64,000 bases of DNA from DASQHY01 sp035602605 (GTDB taxonomy: Bacteria; Acidobacteriota; Terriglobia; Acidiferrales; UBA7541): the NCBI GenBank assembly GCA_035602605.1, contig DATNLZ010000068.1, positions 112,151 through 176,150 on the forward strand, in the 5' to 3' direction. The translations under genes and the position numbers were made by a program. The notes under the pieces were generated by a model, which ran no database searches, was not told the origin of the DNA, and was given only the letters and a program-made list of their open reading frames with translations. Positions 51,478-60,932 of the stretch are shown here, piece by piece (position 1 is the first letter of the stretch; the number at the start of each line of letters is the position of its first letter).

Positions 51478-51681
51478 CTAGTTCTGAGCACTGGAGGCGC
51501 ATACCGCCATGAGCGAAACAAACTCTTCTGAAGGCAGTTCATACCACTGATAGTCCATGGAATGGACCTCTGTGGCAGGATTTCTGGGATGCTCTAGCAA
51601 GCACATTGTCTCATCGCCGGAAGTGCTAAATAGTTCTTCCGCCGTGGCTTCGCGATCGACAGAATATAGTGACGTTTTCAC
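51478..51681 (-). CDS. Small hypothetical protein, 67 residues
   Basis: A short acidic protein (MKTSLYSVDREATAEELFST start) of unknown function. It begins with GTG at 51681, overlapping the stop of the previous gene as TAGTG, which suggests translational coupling. That overlap is the only support for coding; no family is recognised. Confidence 0.4.
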   Translation of the reverse strand: MKTSLYSVDREATAEELFSTSGDETMCLLEHPRNPATEVHSMDYQWYELPSEEFVSLMAVCASSAQN

Positions 51682-51983
51682 TAAAAACTCCCTCGTGGAT
51701 GGAGTTGAATCAAGCTGTACTCATAGGGCCGAGAATCGTTTGACCCGGAAGAACCCCGCACTTGATACGCCACCGGACAAACATGCGCTTGCGTGCTGGT
51801 TTGCAAAAGCCGTACGAAAATTACAGCCGCGTCCCGCAAGAGATGCCGAAGGCGAACCCGCTTGTTTTCTCTTCCGCTCCATTCCAAATCTGTTTTCTCC
51901 ACAAAAAAGGCCTCGTTTTCATCCCAGCCAGATACCTCAATGCGATACTTGGTGACGACCGGTAGCTGGGTGCTGGTTTCCAC
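51681..51983 (-). CDS. Small conserved-type hypothetical protein, 100 residues
   Basis: A soluble protein with a well-formed beta-rich sequence (TKYRIEVSGWDENEAFFVEK, RVRLRHLLRDAAVIFVRLLQ). It starts at GTG 51983 with CGGGGG about seven to eight bases upstream and ends in a TAGTG overlap with the following small gene. The composition and the pairing argue for a real gene; the family and role are unknown. Confidence 0.55.
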   Translation of the reverse strand: METSTQLPVVTKYRIEVSGWDENEAFFVEKTDLEWSGRENKRVRLRHLLRDAAVIFVRLLQTSTQAHVCPVAYQVRGSSGSNDSRPYEYSLIQLHPRGSF

Positions 51984-52158
51984 TCATGTCCCCCGACTCT
52001 TCTATTGCAGGCAGTGTTCCAGTGCGGTCGGAAAAATAAGTGTTAAAAACAAAGACCTTAGCAGCGCGAGGGACGGTTTGAAGCCAGATAGGACGAGCAG
52101 AAATAATACAGGTGTGCGTTTTTGAAACACGGTGCCGGTTTCTTGACACAGGGAAGTA

Positions 52159-52887
52159 CTAGTGTAGGCCGTAGCTGGCCGTGGGATACAGGACGTTGAT
52201 AGCCAGCAGGAAGATCGTGCTAAAAATCTTGCCGAACACAAGCCACGCGATCATGAGTCCGACAAAGGCATAACTGCCTTCACTGAGCCAGTCCAGGTAC
52301 TTCAGAGCCGTTTTCTCGTCCATGAACAAAGTAATTCCGGTACTGCCATCCAAAGGAGGTACGGGCAGCAGGTTGAACGTCCCTAATAAAAGGTTCAGCA
52401 CAAAGAGAATACTCAAAAATGTTGCGGCAAACTCCGCTGAGCTTCCCGGGACCGTCGCTTGAGTTACGTGATCAAACGAAACAGTTCCGGGGACCTGAAA
52501 CTGTCCCATGGCCATGCCCACTCGTATGGCCAATGCGGCAAACAACATTAACGTAAAATTCGCGGCTGGCCCGGCGAAGGCCATCCATGCGGCACGCCGG
52601 TAATGCCGACGCTGCCAATAAGGGTCAAACGGTGCACTCGCCCAGCCCATCATCCAGCTTCCTTTGGTCAATATGAATGACAACAGCGGCATTCCAATCA
52701 TCCCGAACGGCGAACGTTGAATGTGCGGCACAGGGTTCAGGGTCACCTGCCCGCCATGAAACGCAGTCAGGTCCCCACCCCATTTTGCCGCCAACGCGTG
52801 AGAAGCCTCATGGCAAGTCGTGGACAGCAAAAAAACGATGTACCAGATAAATCCCAAGGCGATTACGTTAGGTTCAAAGCTCGGCAT
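52159..52887 (-). CDS. M50-family membrane metalloprotease (site-2 type)
   Basis: A 242-residue membrane protein with about five or six hydrophobic segments. The zinc motif HEASH (in TTCHEASHALAA) lies in the first membrane region and the third ligand in NLLPVPPLDGSTG, the N-x2-P-x2-P-L-D-G motif. It fits the intramembrane M50B proteases. A substrate cannot be named. It reads away from the large secreted gene that starts at 53094. Confidence 0.85.
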   Translation of the reverse strand: MPSFEPNVIALGFIWYIVFLLSTTCHEASHALAAKWGGDLTAFHGGQVTLNPVPHIQRSPFGMIGMPLLSFILTKGSWMMGWASAPFDPYWQRRHYRRAAWMAFAGPAANFTLMLFAALAIRVGMAMGQFQVPGTVSFDHVTQATVPGSSAEFAATFLSILFVLNLLLGTFNLLPVPPLDGSTGITLFMDEKTALKYLDWLSEGSYAFVGLMIAWLVFGKIFSTIFLLAINVLYPTASYGLH

Positions 52888-53093
52888 CGCGGTGACAGAC
52901 TATTGGGTCACGGGGGTACTTGCAAGCGTCATCTACAATCACTCGCGATTGCAGGCGCCAACTGAAGTAGGTCCTTACGCCAAAAACCGACCGCTAGCAG
53001 GATCTTAGTGTTGACGTTTGTTGACGCGCCAATGTTTCGGGAATACACTCTGCGGCACTTTGTTCCAACCCCCGAAACGAGGACAGGCCCCGA

Positions 53094-56000
53094 ATGATTT
53101 TCAATTCACGTTCCCAACGTTATTTTCTGACGACCTTTTGGGCGTTAACCTTTCTCGTCATTTGCGTGTCTCGCGCCCAGGCTCAAGGCGCATTCAATGT
53201 TTTGACTCGAAATTATAATAATCAACGCACGGGCGCCAACCTTTCCGAAACAATCCTCAATCAATCCAATGTCAATTCGACTCAGTTTGGAAAGCTTTTC
53301 ATGCTGCCCGTAGACGATCAAATCTTCGCCGGGATTCTTTACGCATCGGATGTTGCCATTGCCGGCTCCAAGCACAACGTAATCTTTGTCGCCACGGTGA
53401 ACAACAGTGTGTACGCTTTCAATGCCGATACCTTGGGCAATCCACTCTGGTATCGAAATTTCAACGGTTTCGGCAGGCCGTCGCGTAACACCGAACTGGG
53501 GCAGTCCTGTCGAAACTATGCCGACTTTATCGGCAATATCGGTATCGTCGGCACGCCGGTGATTGATGGGACGAGCAGAACCATGTATTTCGTCACTCGC
53601 ACGGTCGAAGGTGACGGCACGGTACAACGTTTGCGCGCAGTTGATATCGCGACAGGCGATGAGCGGGCGAACAGCCCGCAAGTGATCGAGGTGTCGGTAG
53701 CGGGCACCGGAGACGGCTCGGTTGACTCGGTTATCTCATTCAATCCGGTAACGGCTAACCAGCGCTCGGCTTTAGTTTTTTCCAAGGGAGTCGTATACAT
53801 CGCCTGGGCTTCCTTTTGCGACACTCGCCCGTATCACGGGTGGATAGTGTCCTTTGATGCCACCTCGCTCGCGCAACTGGGGAGAGTCAGTACAACTCCT
53901 AACGGAACTATGGGGGGCATCTGGATGTCCGGCGCAGGAGCCGCGCTTGATCGCGACGGGAATTTATACTTCGCTACTGGGAATGGTACCTATGATGGCG
54001 TCACCGAATTCGGCGAGACCCTGATGAAGCGTGCTCCGAGGTCCCTCAGCCTGGTGGATTTTTTTGCGCCTTCGAATTTCAACACCCTAAATGAATTCGA
54101 TCTCGATTTTGGCTCACAGGGACCCATGATCCTGCCCGGAACGAGTCTTCTCGTCATCGGCGGCAAGGAAGGGAAAATGTACCTTCTCGATGCCAATAAT
54201 CTGGGGCGCGAGGTCACCGGCGATATTCAGATCCCTCAGGCCATTCAAGCCACAGACTCCACCATTCGTCCGAGTTCGTCTCATCACATGCACAACGCCA
54301 ACGCCACCTGGAAGAGTCCCCAGGGGGTAAACGTCTATGTTTGGGGTGAGAATGATTACCTGCGCGCCTATCGCTTGAATCCTCACACTCGCAAATTAAC
54401 CCTGCCTCCGTTTGCGACCGCGTCGATCTTGCCCCCTATGGGCATGCCCGGCGGCATGCTGGCGATATCCGCCAAAGGGTCTCAGCCACGAACCGGTATT
54501 ATCTGGGCGACAATACCGCGGGCTGGCGATGCCAATCAGGCGCTGGTCCCCGGCAGTCTCTACGCATATAACGCGGAGACCCTCGCCCTGCTATGGTCCA
54601 GCACGGCCCCCGGAGACGATTCGCTGAACTTTGCCAAGGGCAGCCCCCCGGTTGTGGTCAATGGAAAAGTGTACGTCCCCACGATCTCGAAGTTTGTGTG
54701 TGTTTACGGCTTAAAAACCGCGCCGCCCATTCTCCAGAACCTCGCTGCAAACCGTCCGGCAACGGGCAGCGCCCCCTGTGACCCCAGCCAAACCCCAGAT
54801 AAAGCGTTTAACGGGAGCGCCAGCCAGGGCCCTGATGACAAGTGGTGCTCGGCAGCCGAAAATCCCTTTCTGCAGGTAGACTTAGGTTCGAATGTCAGCA
54901 TCAACCGCTTCGTGATTGAGCACGCTGCCGCAGGCGGCGACGATCTTCTTTTGAATACCCGCGGCTTTGACATCCAGGTTAGCTCCGACGGCACAAATTT
55001 TGACACCGTAGAGAACGTTGTCGGCAACATTCAAAGTATCACCACGCATGACATCCCCCCAATCACCGCGCGGTACGTCCGATTGAACATAATCGCGCCT
55101 ACGCAAATCGGTCTTAACACCGCGAATATATTCGACTTTCAGGTTTTCAGAGTTCCGACCAGCCCAGTCACAGAAATTCGAGAACCAGCCAAAGCTGGTT
55201 CGCAACCGATCCGTGCGGGAGGGGGCCCCAGTGCACCGCTGAGCGTGAGCGGATTACCCTCAGTGGCTGAAAAAACCGCTACCGCGCCGGGCACGGAACG
55301 AACGCAACCAAAGCCGGGAACTGGGCCCCTGATTCCAGCGCCACCCGATGTGAACGCGCCCCCTGCCGACGCGCCATTGACAGAGTCGGGAGTCGCGACG
55401 AAAGTCCTCAAGCCCGGGACCGGCATCGAACACCCGGCCGGGAATGACTGCGCAGTTCTTGCGTTTACCGCATGGAAGAGAGATGGGACGCTATTCGCCA
55501 CTTCAAAGTCCATGGGTGACTCCGCAGTTCAATGCCTTAGCACTGCGATTGTGGGAGTGGCCGAAACTCTTAAACGAATGGTGGTAGGCGAGAAACGTCG
55601 CATTTGGGTTCCGGCAGAACTCAGCTACGTCGAAGGACATCAACACACGCAAAAAAGACCGGAAGACGAGAAACCACCTGACCTCGATTTAACTTTCGAT
55701 TTAGAACTTGTAAGCATCATGAAAGCTCCAGTCACGCCAACGGATCTTACAGCCGCTCCGATAGATGCCGTCAAAACGCCTTCCGGGTTAGCTTACAAAG
55801 TCTTAGTACGTGGAACCGGCACCGAACATCCATCGGTAAAGAGCCATGCCAAGCTTCACTTTTCCGGTTGGACAAGTACTGGTAAGTTGATCGAGACCAC
55901 GGTCACGTCCGGGCATCCTGCAGTCGTTTTTGTCAGCACTACGCCGGTTGCATGGCGCGAAATCTTGCCCCTGATGGTCGCCGGAGGCAAAGTACGTGTG

Positions 56001-56099
56001 TGGATACCCTCAGAGCTTGCGTTCGGTGAGAAACCTGCCAACAGGCACAATCCGCCAGGAAGCTTAGTTTATGAATTCGAGCTGCTGGAGCTGCAGTAA
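53094..56099 (+). CDS. Secreted beta-propeller / discoidin / double-FKBP fusion protein
   Basis: A 1001-residue exported protein (signal peptide about 1-30, AQA cleavage). Residues about 35-540 form a PQQ-type beta-propeller-like repeat region (NSVYAFNADTLGNPLWYRNF, GSLYAYNAETLALLW). About 545-690 is an F5/8-type C (discoidin) carbohydrate-binding domain (NPFLQVDLGSNVSINRFVIE, ARYVRLNI). After a proline-rich linker, two FKBP-like peptidyl-prolyl isomerase domains follow (about 765-880 and 890-1001), each with VLxxGTGxEHP and KRxWVPAEL or KVRVWIPSEL. Key FKBP aromatic residues are partly missing, so isomerase activity is uncertain. A surface or periplasmic binding and folding protein is the likely type. 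Confidence 0.82.
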   Translation: MIFNSRSQRYFLTTFWALTFLVICVSRAQAQGAFNVLTRNYNNQRTGANLSETILNQSNVNSTQFGKLFMLPVDDQIFAGILYASDVAIAGSKHNVIFVATVNNSVYAFNADTLGNPLWYRNFNGFGRPSRNTELGQSCRNYADFIGNIGIVGTPVIDGTSRTMYFVTRTVEGDGTVQRLRAVDIATGDERANSPQVIEVSVAGTGDGSVDSVISFNPVTANQRSALVFSKGVVYIAWASFCDTRPYHGWIVSFDATSLAQLGRVSTTPNGTMGGIWMSGAGAALDRDGNLYFATGNGTYDGVTEFGETLMKRAPRSLSLVDFFAPSNFNTLNEFDLDFGSQGPMILPGTSLLVIGGKEGKMYLLDANNLGREVTGDIQIPQAIQATDSTIRPSSSHHMHNANATWKSPQGVNVYVWGENDYLRAYRLNPHTRKLTLPPFATASILPPMGMPGGMLAISAKGSQPRTGIIWATIPRAGDANQALVPGSLYAYNAETLALLWSSTAPGDDSLNFAKGSPPVVVNGKVYVPTISKFVCVYGLKTAPPILQNLAANRPATGSAPCDPSQTPDKAFNGSASQGPDDKWCSAAENPFLQVDLGSNVSINRFVIEHAAAGGDDLLLNTRGFDIQVSSDGTNFDTVENVVGNIQSITTHDIPPITARYVRLNIIAPTQIGLNTANIFDFQVFRVPTSPVTEIREPAKAGSQPIRAGGGPSAPLSVSGLPSVAEKTATAPGTERTQPKPGTGPLIPAPPDVNAPPADAPLTESGVATKVLKPGTGIEHPAGNDCAVLAFTAWKRDGTLFATSKSMGDSAVQCLSTAIVGVAETLKRMVVGEKRRIWVPAELSYVEGHQHTQKRPEDEKPPDLDLTFDLELVSIMKAPVTPTDLTAAPIDAVKTPSGLAYKVLVRGTGTEHPSVKSHAKLHFSGWTSTGKLIETTVTSGHPAVVFVSTTPVAWREILPLMVAGGKVRVWIPSELAFGEKPANRHNPPGSLVYEFELLELQ

Positions 56100-56362
56100 A
56101 TTCCTCTGTGGCTTCGTGCTCGAGTGATGCTAACTCGGAGTAAGCTTGGGCTTCGGGGGGAGTTGTGTTGCCACTCTCGGGCATTCCGAGTGGGCGACGA
56201 TACGCCCGGAACCGTGTTGGCAGTCGGCAACAGGCCCACAGCAAATGGCTGTCTGGCCCTATCGACGGGATGCGCGCTCATCCGAAGTTGGGCAGTACCG
56301 AGCAGAAAGGTCCACACTGCGCTACCACCGCTCAAGCGGGCGGCGCGGGGCATGACACGGAG

Positions 56363-57283
56363 TCACAACTTCTGAGGTACAAAGGCGGGAACAATCCACT
56401 CGCTCATGGGATGCGCTCCGCCACAGTCCAAACACTTCGTCACGGCAAACTGGGTGGCGCAGCGCGGACAGATGCCTTGTGTTTGGAACGTGTCGAATGA
56501 GTTCCTGCAGTGCGCACACATCCAAAAGCCTCCCACAGGCGGCGCTGCTTTGCACCGCGGACAGGCAAACCCTTCGTGACGCGGCAACTTTGCTAAACGC
56601 GACAACGCTTGCGCTTGGCGCAGTCCTCCCCAGCAATTCATTAGGATGAACACGGAGAGAACGCCAAACCAGACCGACTGCATCCACAAGGCGAGGATGA
56701 TGAGCCCAGCCACGCCGACGAAGCCGATGATCGTGGCCACCATCAAGCTGCGGGCGCGTCCCATGACAAACCAGAGTAAGGACCGAAGAATCTGACCACC
56801 ATCCAGAGGATAAATCGGCAGCATATTGAAAATAAGCAAGCCCAGGTTCATCAACCAGACCTCCCGTAGCCACGCGTGGGCATTGGGCATTGCCTCCGCC
56901 CACCCGAGCGATCGGTTCAATATGCCGAGTACCGACAAGATCGGAACGAGCACCACATTCACCAGCGGACCCGCCGCGATGCTCCAGAGTGTGGCGCCTG
57001 GCCGAGGCGGCGGGTTCACATACGCGACCCCGCCGAGAGGCCAGAGCACGATCTGATTAGCCGTTCCTCCAACCTGCCGGCAGGCCAGCGCGTGGCCATA
57101 CTCATGAAGCATCACAATAAGAAACAGCGCCAAGTACTCCAGCACGTTCCAGGTGAGTGAGGAATACCTTTTCGCGCGGTCGTTGATTTCAAACGCCGCC
57201 ACTAAGAACCAAGACCAATGCAAAAACAAATCAATCCCGGCGACGCGGAACAGACGAATCGACCCTTGGCGAATGCTCAGCAT
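56363..57283 (-). CDS. M50 site-2 protease with C-terminal zinc ribbons
   Basis: A 306-residue protein. The N-terminal two thirds is an M50 intramembrane protease: zinc motif HEYGH (in VMLHEYGHALACR) and third ligand in NMLPIYPLDGGQILR. The C-terminal part holds three CxxC pairs typical of zinc ribbons (FACPRCKAAP, WMCAHCRNSF, GICPRCATQF) and a fourth in KCLDCGG. Such tails may bind partners or nucleic acid. It converges on the large FKBP fusion gene. An ATG at 57283 is used. Confidence 0.88.
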   Translation of the reverse strand: MLSIRQGSIRLFRVAGIDLFLHWSWFLVAAFEINDRAKRYSSLTWNVLEYLALFLIVMLHEYGHALACRQVGGTANQIVLWPLGGVAYVNPPPRPGATLWSIAAGPLVNVVLVPILSVLGILNRSLGWAEAMPNAHAWLREVWLMNLGLLIFNMLPIYPLDGGQILRSLLWFVMGRARSLMVATIIGFVGVAGLIILALWMQSVWFGVLSVFILMNCWGGLRQAQALSRLAKLPRHEGFACPRCKAAPPVGGFWMCAHCRNSFDTFQTQGICPRCATQFAVTKCLDCGGAHPMSEWIVPAFVPQKL

Positions 57284-57498
57284 GCGCCGGACTATAGCAC
57301 GGCGCTACTCAGCAAGAAGATCATTGGCAGCGGCGCGCACGGAACGCCGTCGGACGCTACTATGGAACTGCTAGGGCGAGGGCCGCGCAGAAGCCCAACG
57401 CACTGTTCCGTCCAGAGTGACAATGGATCTTCGATCGCCAGTTTATCGCGAGGCGCGAACCTGCGCTCTCATGGGATCGCCAACCCGTTTGTGCGCAT

Positions 57499-57768
57499 TT
57501 GGCATCGCTCATTGTGTTAACGTTCGCACAAGGAATGCTCGTGGTGTGGCTATACTTGGTTGTCCGCCCGCATTTTGGGTCGCGACCCAAAACCGCTGTT
57601 TGCGTCGGCCTCGTCTCCTGGTTGCTATCTTCGCTGTACGCCGCAGTGTATTCGCACTCGGGATTCCCGGGAATACTTCCCCTCGACGTCGTGTGGCCGC
57701 CTGTAGCCTGGCAGTTGTTTGAGTATCCCCTCGCTATCGTCGGTGGCGCGGCAATTTACGGGGAATAA
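57499..57768 (+). CDS. Small membrane protein, possibly 5'-truncated
   Basis: An 89-residue hydrophobic protein with about three membrane segments (MLVVWLYLVVR..., VCVGLVSWLLSSLYAAVYS, PLAIVGGAAIYGE). The frame is open from 57421 but has no ATG and no ribosome-binding site there; TTG at 57499 or ATG at 57532 are the possible starts. The pattern looks like the C-terminal part of a longer membrane protein family, so the gene may have lost its start. Confidence 0.45.
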   Translation: MASLIVLTFAQGMLVVWLYLVVRPHFGSRPKTAVCVGLVSWLLSSLYAAVYSHSGFPGILPLDVVWPPVAWQLFEYPLAIVGGAAIYGE

Positions 57769-57991
57769 ACTTCGGCCAGCATCGTCCGGTTATCGCACAG
57801 GGCCAAACCGCGCAAGTATGTCTTGCGCGCTCCGGAGTCAAATTTCGTGCTGCTGAAATAACTCGTCTCCGCCGTGTTGGCCTGCCGCGTTGCGTTCAAA
57901 TGTGCTGAAACGATGTGGTTTCGGGCAGATCATCGCCAGGTAGCTGTACCGGCCAAAGCAGCGACTTGAAAACAGCTTTTCTAGGTATGAT

Positions 57992-59212
57992 TCAGCGCTT
58001 TGGCGAAATCAGTTTGGCTACGTCGATTGATTGCGCGTCCACAGCGATCGTTTCTGGGTGGACTATGGAACCATCAGGGCCTTGAACGGGAATCGGCGTA
58101 TTGAAGAAACGGTTTCCCGCGATGATGTTTCCGGAGGAGCCGGTGTCTTTGAGGATGCCGATTGCGGCTTCGGTAATCGTGTTGTTTGTCACGACGTTGT
58201 TGTTGCCGGAGAGAAAGATGCCGGACTCGGCGCCGTTGAGAACGTGATTGTGACGTACGCGGGACTGATTGCCCTGCACACGGATGCCATCGAAAACCCT
58301 TGTGGCGAACGTTTCGTTGCGGCCGATCGCAGCATTGTTGCCGTGAACGAAGATATTGACCTGGCTGATGCCGGCGGTGTTGCCGGAGACCTCCACATCG
58401 TCGGATTGCGTGACGAGAATGTCAGTGGCGACAGCGGTGCAGGTGGCGATGGCTGTGCACGGAGCCCAGACGTTGTTGGTCACGACGTTCTCGAGAATCG
58501 ATCCCGCGGCGCCAAAGGCAATCTGAACGCCATTCTGCGCCGCACCGGTGGTGGGGCCGATGCCGGTCACAACATTCCGACGAATAATGGTGACGGTGCC
58601 TTTTTCATTGGCGGTGATGCCGTTCTTCTGAAAGTCGTGAACAGTGCAGTGGTCGATTTCAACCTGCGAGACGCCGCCATCGCCGCTTTGCACGAAGATG
58701 CCGGTGCCGCTCTGGCAGCCATTGAGTGACGCAGCGAGCTTGAAATTGCGGACAGCAATGCGGCCGAGTTCGCCGGAAGCATTTTGGAATAAAATGCCGA
58801 TGAGGTTCGGCGCGCACTCGGAGATGCCGTTGTCGGCGCCATCGACCGTCAGTCCAGAGATGGAGACGTCGGTTGTGCCCGCGACGAGCAGCGCGGTAGC
58901 GATGGGAGCAGCGTCGAAGAGGCTGGCAGCGTTCGCGTGCATGGCGGAGGGCATGAGGATGGCGCCATTATCGGCATTGATGTCGAGCGGCTTGTGGATC
59001 GTAACCTGCTCGACGTAAATACCTTTGCAAATATGAATCTCGTCGCCGGGAGAAGAGGCGTCGACCGCCTCCTGGATATGAGTGAACCCTGCACTGGGAC
59101 ACTCGACTTTGTCGTCATCCACGACTAGGGTGGCGCCGTGGGCCGGCAAGGCCGTGGCCGGGCAAATGAGGGCTGAGACGAGAATCGCTAAGTAGACAAG
59201 CTTGCTTTTCAT
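57992..59212 (-). CDS. Secreted right-handed beta-helix protein (NosD/pectate-lyase-like)
   Basis: A 406-residue exported protein. After the signal peptide (LVYLAILVSALICPATALPA) comes FTHIQEAVDASSPGDEIHIC, the typical start of the parallel beta-helix family, then many short repeats (ISGLTVDGADNGI, VEVSGNTAGISQVNIFV, GIRVQGNQSRVRHNHV, GIFLSGNNNVVTNNTI). No catalytic residues of pectate lyases can be assigned. It probably binds or modifies polysaccharide at the cell surface. Confidence 0.85.
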   Translation of the reverse strand: MKSKLVYLAILVSALICPATALPAHGATLVVDDDKVECPSAGFTHIQEAVDASSPGDEIHICKGIYVEQVTIHKPLDINADNGAILMPSAMHANAASLFDAAPIATALLVAGTTDVSISGLTVDGADNGISECAPNLIGILFQNASGELGRIAVRNFKLAASLNGCQSGTGIFVQSGDGGVSQVEIDHCTVHDFQKNGITANEKGTVTIIRRNVVTGIGPTTGAAQNGVQIAFGAAGSILENVVTNNVWAPCTAIATCTAVATDILVTQSDDVEVSGNTAGISQVNIFVHGNNAAIGRNETFATRVFDGIRVQGNQSRVRHNHVLNGAESGIFLSGNNNVVTNNTITEAAIGILKDTGSSGNIIAGNRFFNTPIPVQGPDGSIVHPETIAVDAQSIDVAKLISPKR

Positions 59213-59502
59213 GGTAACGTGCCTCTCTTTCTAGGGCTTAGGAACGCGGACCCATGCGAGGATGCAGCGGCTGGAGGTTGCTCCGGAGAAAAAGACCGAG
59301 CGGGCAGTCTCGGATTGGGTTAACGACCCTTTTCCACCGAGAGCATTAATATTCCTAGAGTTTATACTTGTCAAGAGAATAATATCTGGGCACCATGATC
59401 GATAACCCCCGTGGCTGGGTAGCCCGTTCACTCTATAAAAAGGGAAATCGAGGGGAAAAATTCCTCCCTCGTCCGGAGACCGAGAAGATCTTCAGGCCCC
59501 AG
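59213..59502. other. Intergenic region, no gene seen
   Basis: About 290 bases upstream of the beta-helix gene (minus strand). AT-rich sequence at 59340-59390 suits a promoter. No coding frame with a ribosome-binding site is seen. Confidence 0.35.
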
Positions 59503-59802
59503 CTAACCGTTGCCCGCCCAATCTCCTTTTGGCGAGGACAGTTGCAGCCCAATCGCCATTGCGTTGCCGGTCAAATGCTGGCAGTAGACTACACGCGCCC
59601 GAGACCGGAAGTCGCCCTGTCGCGATGTAATAACTATATCGTGGCCTGGCTGCCACGCTCGCCTCGTCAATATGCGCGAGCCGTGGCGACTAATGTTTTC
59701 GGTGAATCCAATTTCCACCGGTGACGTGTCGTCCAAGCTAGAAAGATACACGGGCTCTACAGTGTTAATCCGTTTCTCATCTCTCCCACTCGGCGCAGTC
59801 AC
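59503..59802 (-). CDS. PilZ-domain protein
   Basis: A 99-residue protein consisting of one PilZ domain. The first motif region is GRDEKRINTVEPVYL and the second ENISRHGSRILTRR (N-x-S-x-x-G), both c-di-GMP binding elements. It ends with RARVVYCQHLTGNAMAIGL, the closing strands of the domain. It stands alone; the effector it controls is unknown. Confidence 0.78.
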   Translation of the reverse strand: MTAPSGRDEKRINTVEPVYLSSLDDTSPVEIGFTENISRHGSRILTRRAWQPGHDIVITSRQGDFRSRARVVYCQHLTGNAMAIGLQLSSPKGDWAGNG

Positions 59803-60173
59803 TGGGTATTTTCTCCGCTCGGAGACCTACGTGCTGCTGTCGTCCTCCGGAAAAGTCAGTTAAAAGCTGCACAGCCGCCCAGACCTAACGCTGAGGGTAG
59901 GCGCCGGCAGAGGACAAAACTACTGGCATGAAGGCCAGTTTCAGGACGGGGGAGGAGGGCTGGCCCATGGTACGATAGGTATCTAGCTCCGTTCCGGGCG
60001 CGAGATTGGTGACCTTGATGCTTGACGCGCGTATAGGGTCTCCCGTAGCGTGTTTCCCGCCTCCCCATAAGTGGGTTTCCGTTCGTCTTCGACTGCTCGC
60101 AACGGTCGCTCGGGAAATTTCATTTGCAAATTTCCCTTTTCTGGCTACTCTACAGCCACTCGGAGGTGTTCCG
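59803..60173. other. Intergenic region upstream of the succinate dehydrogenase operon
   Basis: About 370 bases between the PilZ gene (minus strand) and the operon (plus strand). No gene stands out. The ribosome-binding site CGGAGG at 60161-60166 belongs to the anchor gene. The promoter for the operon should lie here. Confidence 0.4.
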
Positions 60174-60932
60174 ATGTCTGGACGCCCGACCCCCTTGGGG
60201 CGAAGCCGGTTTGGCAGCACTCTGCGCCGCGATGCGTGGTGGATAGAAATTCTTCCCGTCGCTGTGGTTCTCACCGCCTTCGGAATCTACGCGACGCTGC
60301 GTGCCTTGGAAGGCGCCAACTACGCTTGGGGTCCGTACCTTTCACCGTTTTATTCTCCGCTCATCGATCCGGGCCATCATTGGTGGCCTTTTTCTCCCGC
60401 GATTCTGATTCTCGGCGCTCCGCTCGGCTTCCGGATGACCTGCTACTACTATCGCAAAGCCTACTACCGCGCTTTCTTCCTACACCCTCCCGCGTGTGCC
60501 GTGAGCGAATCGCACGGCCGCGGGTATCGCGGCGAAACATCGTTTCCCTTCATCCTCCAGAATGTCCATCGCTACTTTTTCTATCTCGCCGCTGTTTTCC
60601 TAATCTTTCTGTGGCGTGACACGATCCACGGGTTCTTTTTCGACGGGCGCTTCGGAATCGGCGTCGGATCACTGGTCCTACTGATCAACGTCCTTCTTCT
60701 GACGCTGTACACGTGCTCGTGCCACTCGCTACGCCATCTCGCCGGAGGATACCTCGATTGCTTCTCCTGCGCGACATTCGGACGACCGCGTTATCAGTCC
60801 TGGTACATCCTCAGCTTTCTCAATGAGCACCACATGCTCTTTGCCTGGACCAGTCTCTTTGCCGTTGGCCTGGCGGACCTCTACATTCGCCTGGTGGCGT
60901 CCGGGGCCGTCAAGGACTGGCGGCTGCTGTGA
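60174..60932 (+). CDS. Succinate dehydrogenase membrane anchor (single-subunit, Cys/His-rich type)
   Basis: A 252-residue membrane protein with about five hydrophobic segments, first in a three-gene operon with flavoprotein and iron-sulfur subunits. It is a single anchor, unlike SdhC plus SdhD, and resembles the anchor of mycobacterial Sdh1. Near residues 181-199 it has TCSCHSLRHLAGGYLDCFSC: Cys181, Cys183, His184, His188, Cys196 and Cys199, a good metal-site arrangement. Mycobacterial Sdh1 is reported, as I recall, to hold a membrane-embedded Rieske-type cluster. Start ATG 60174 has CGGAGG ahead; the frame extends upstream to 60006 without support. Confidence 0.82.
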   Translation: MSGRPTPLGRSRFGSTLRRDAWWIEILPVAVVLTAFGIYATLRALEGANYAWGPYLSPFYSPLIDPGHHWWPFSPAILILGAPLGFRMTCYYYRKAYYRAFFLHPPACAVSESHGRGYRGETSFPFILQNVHRYFFYLAAVFLIFLWRDTIHGFFFDGRFGIGVGSLVLLINVLLLTLYTCSCHSLRHLAGGYLDCFSCATFGRPRYQSWYILSFLNEHHMLFAWTSLFAVGLADLYIRLVASGAVKDWRLL

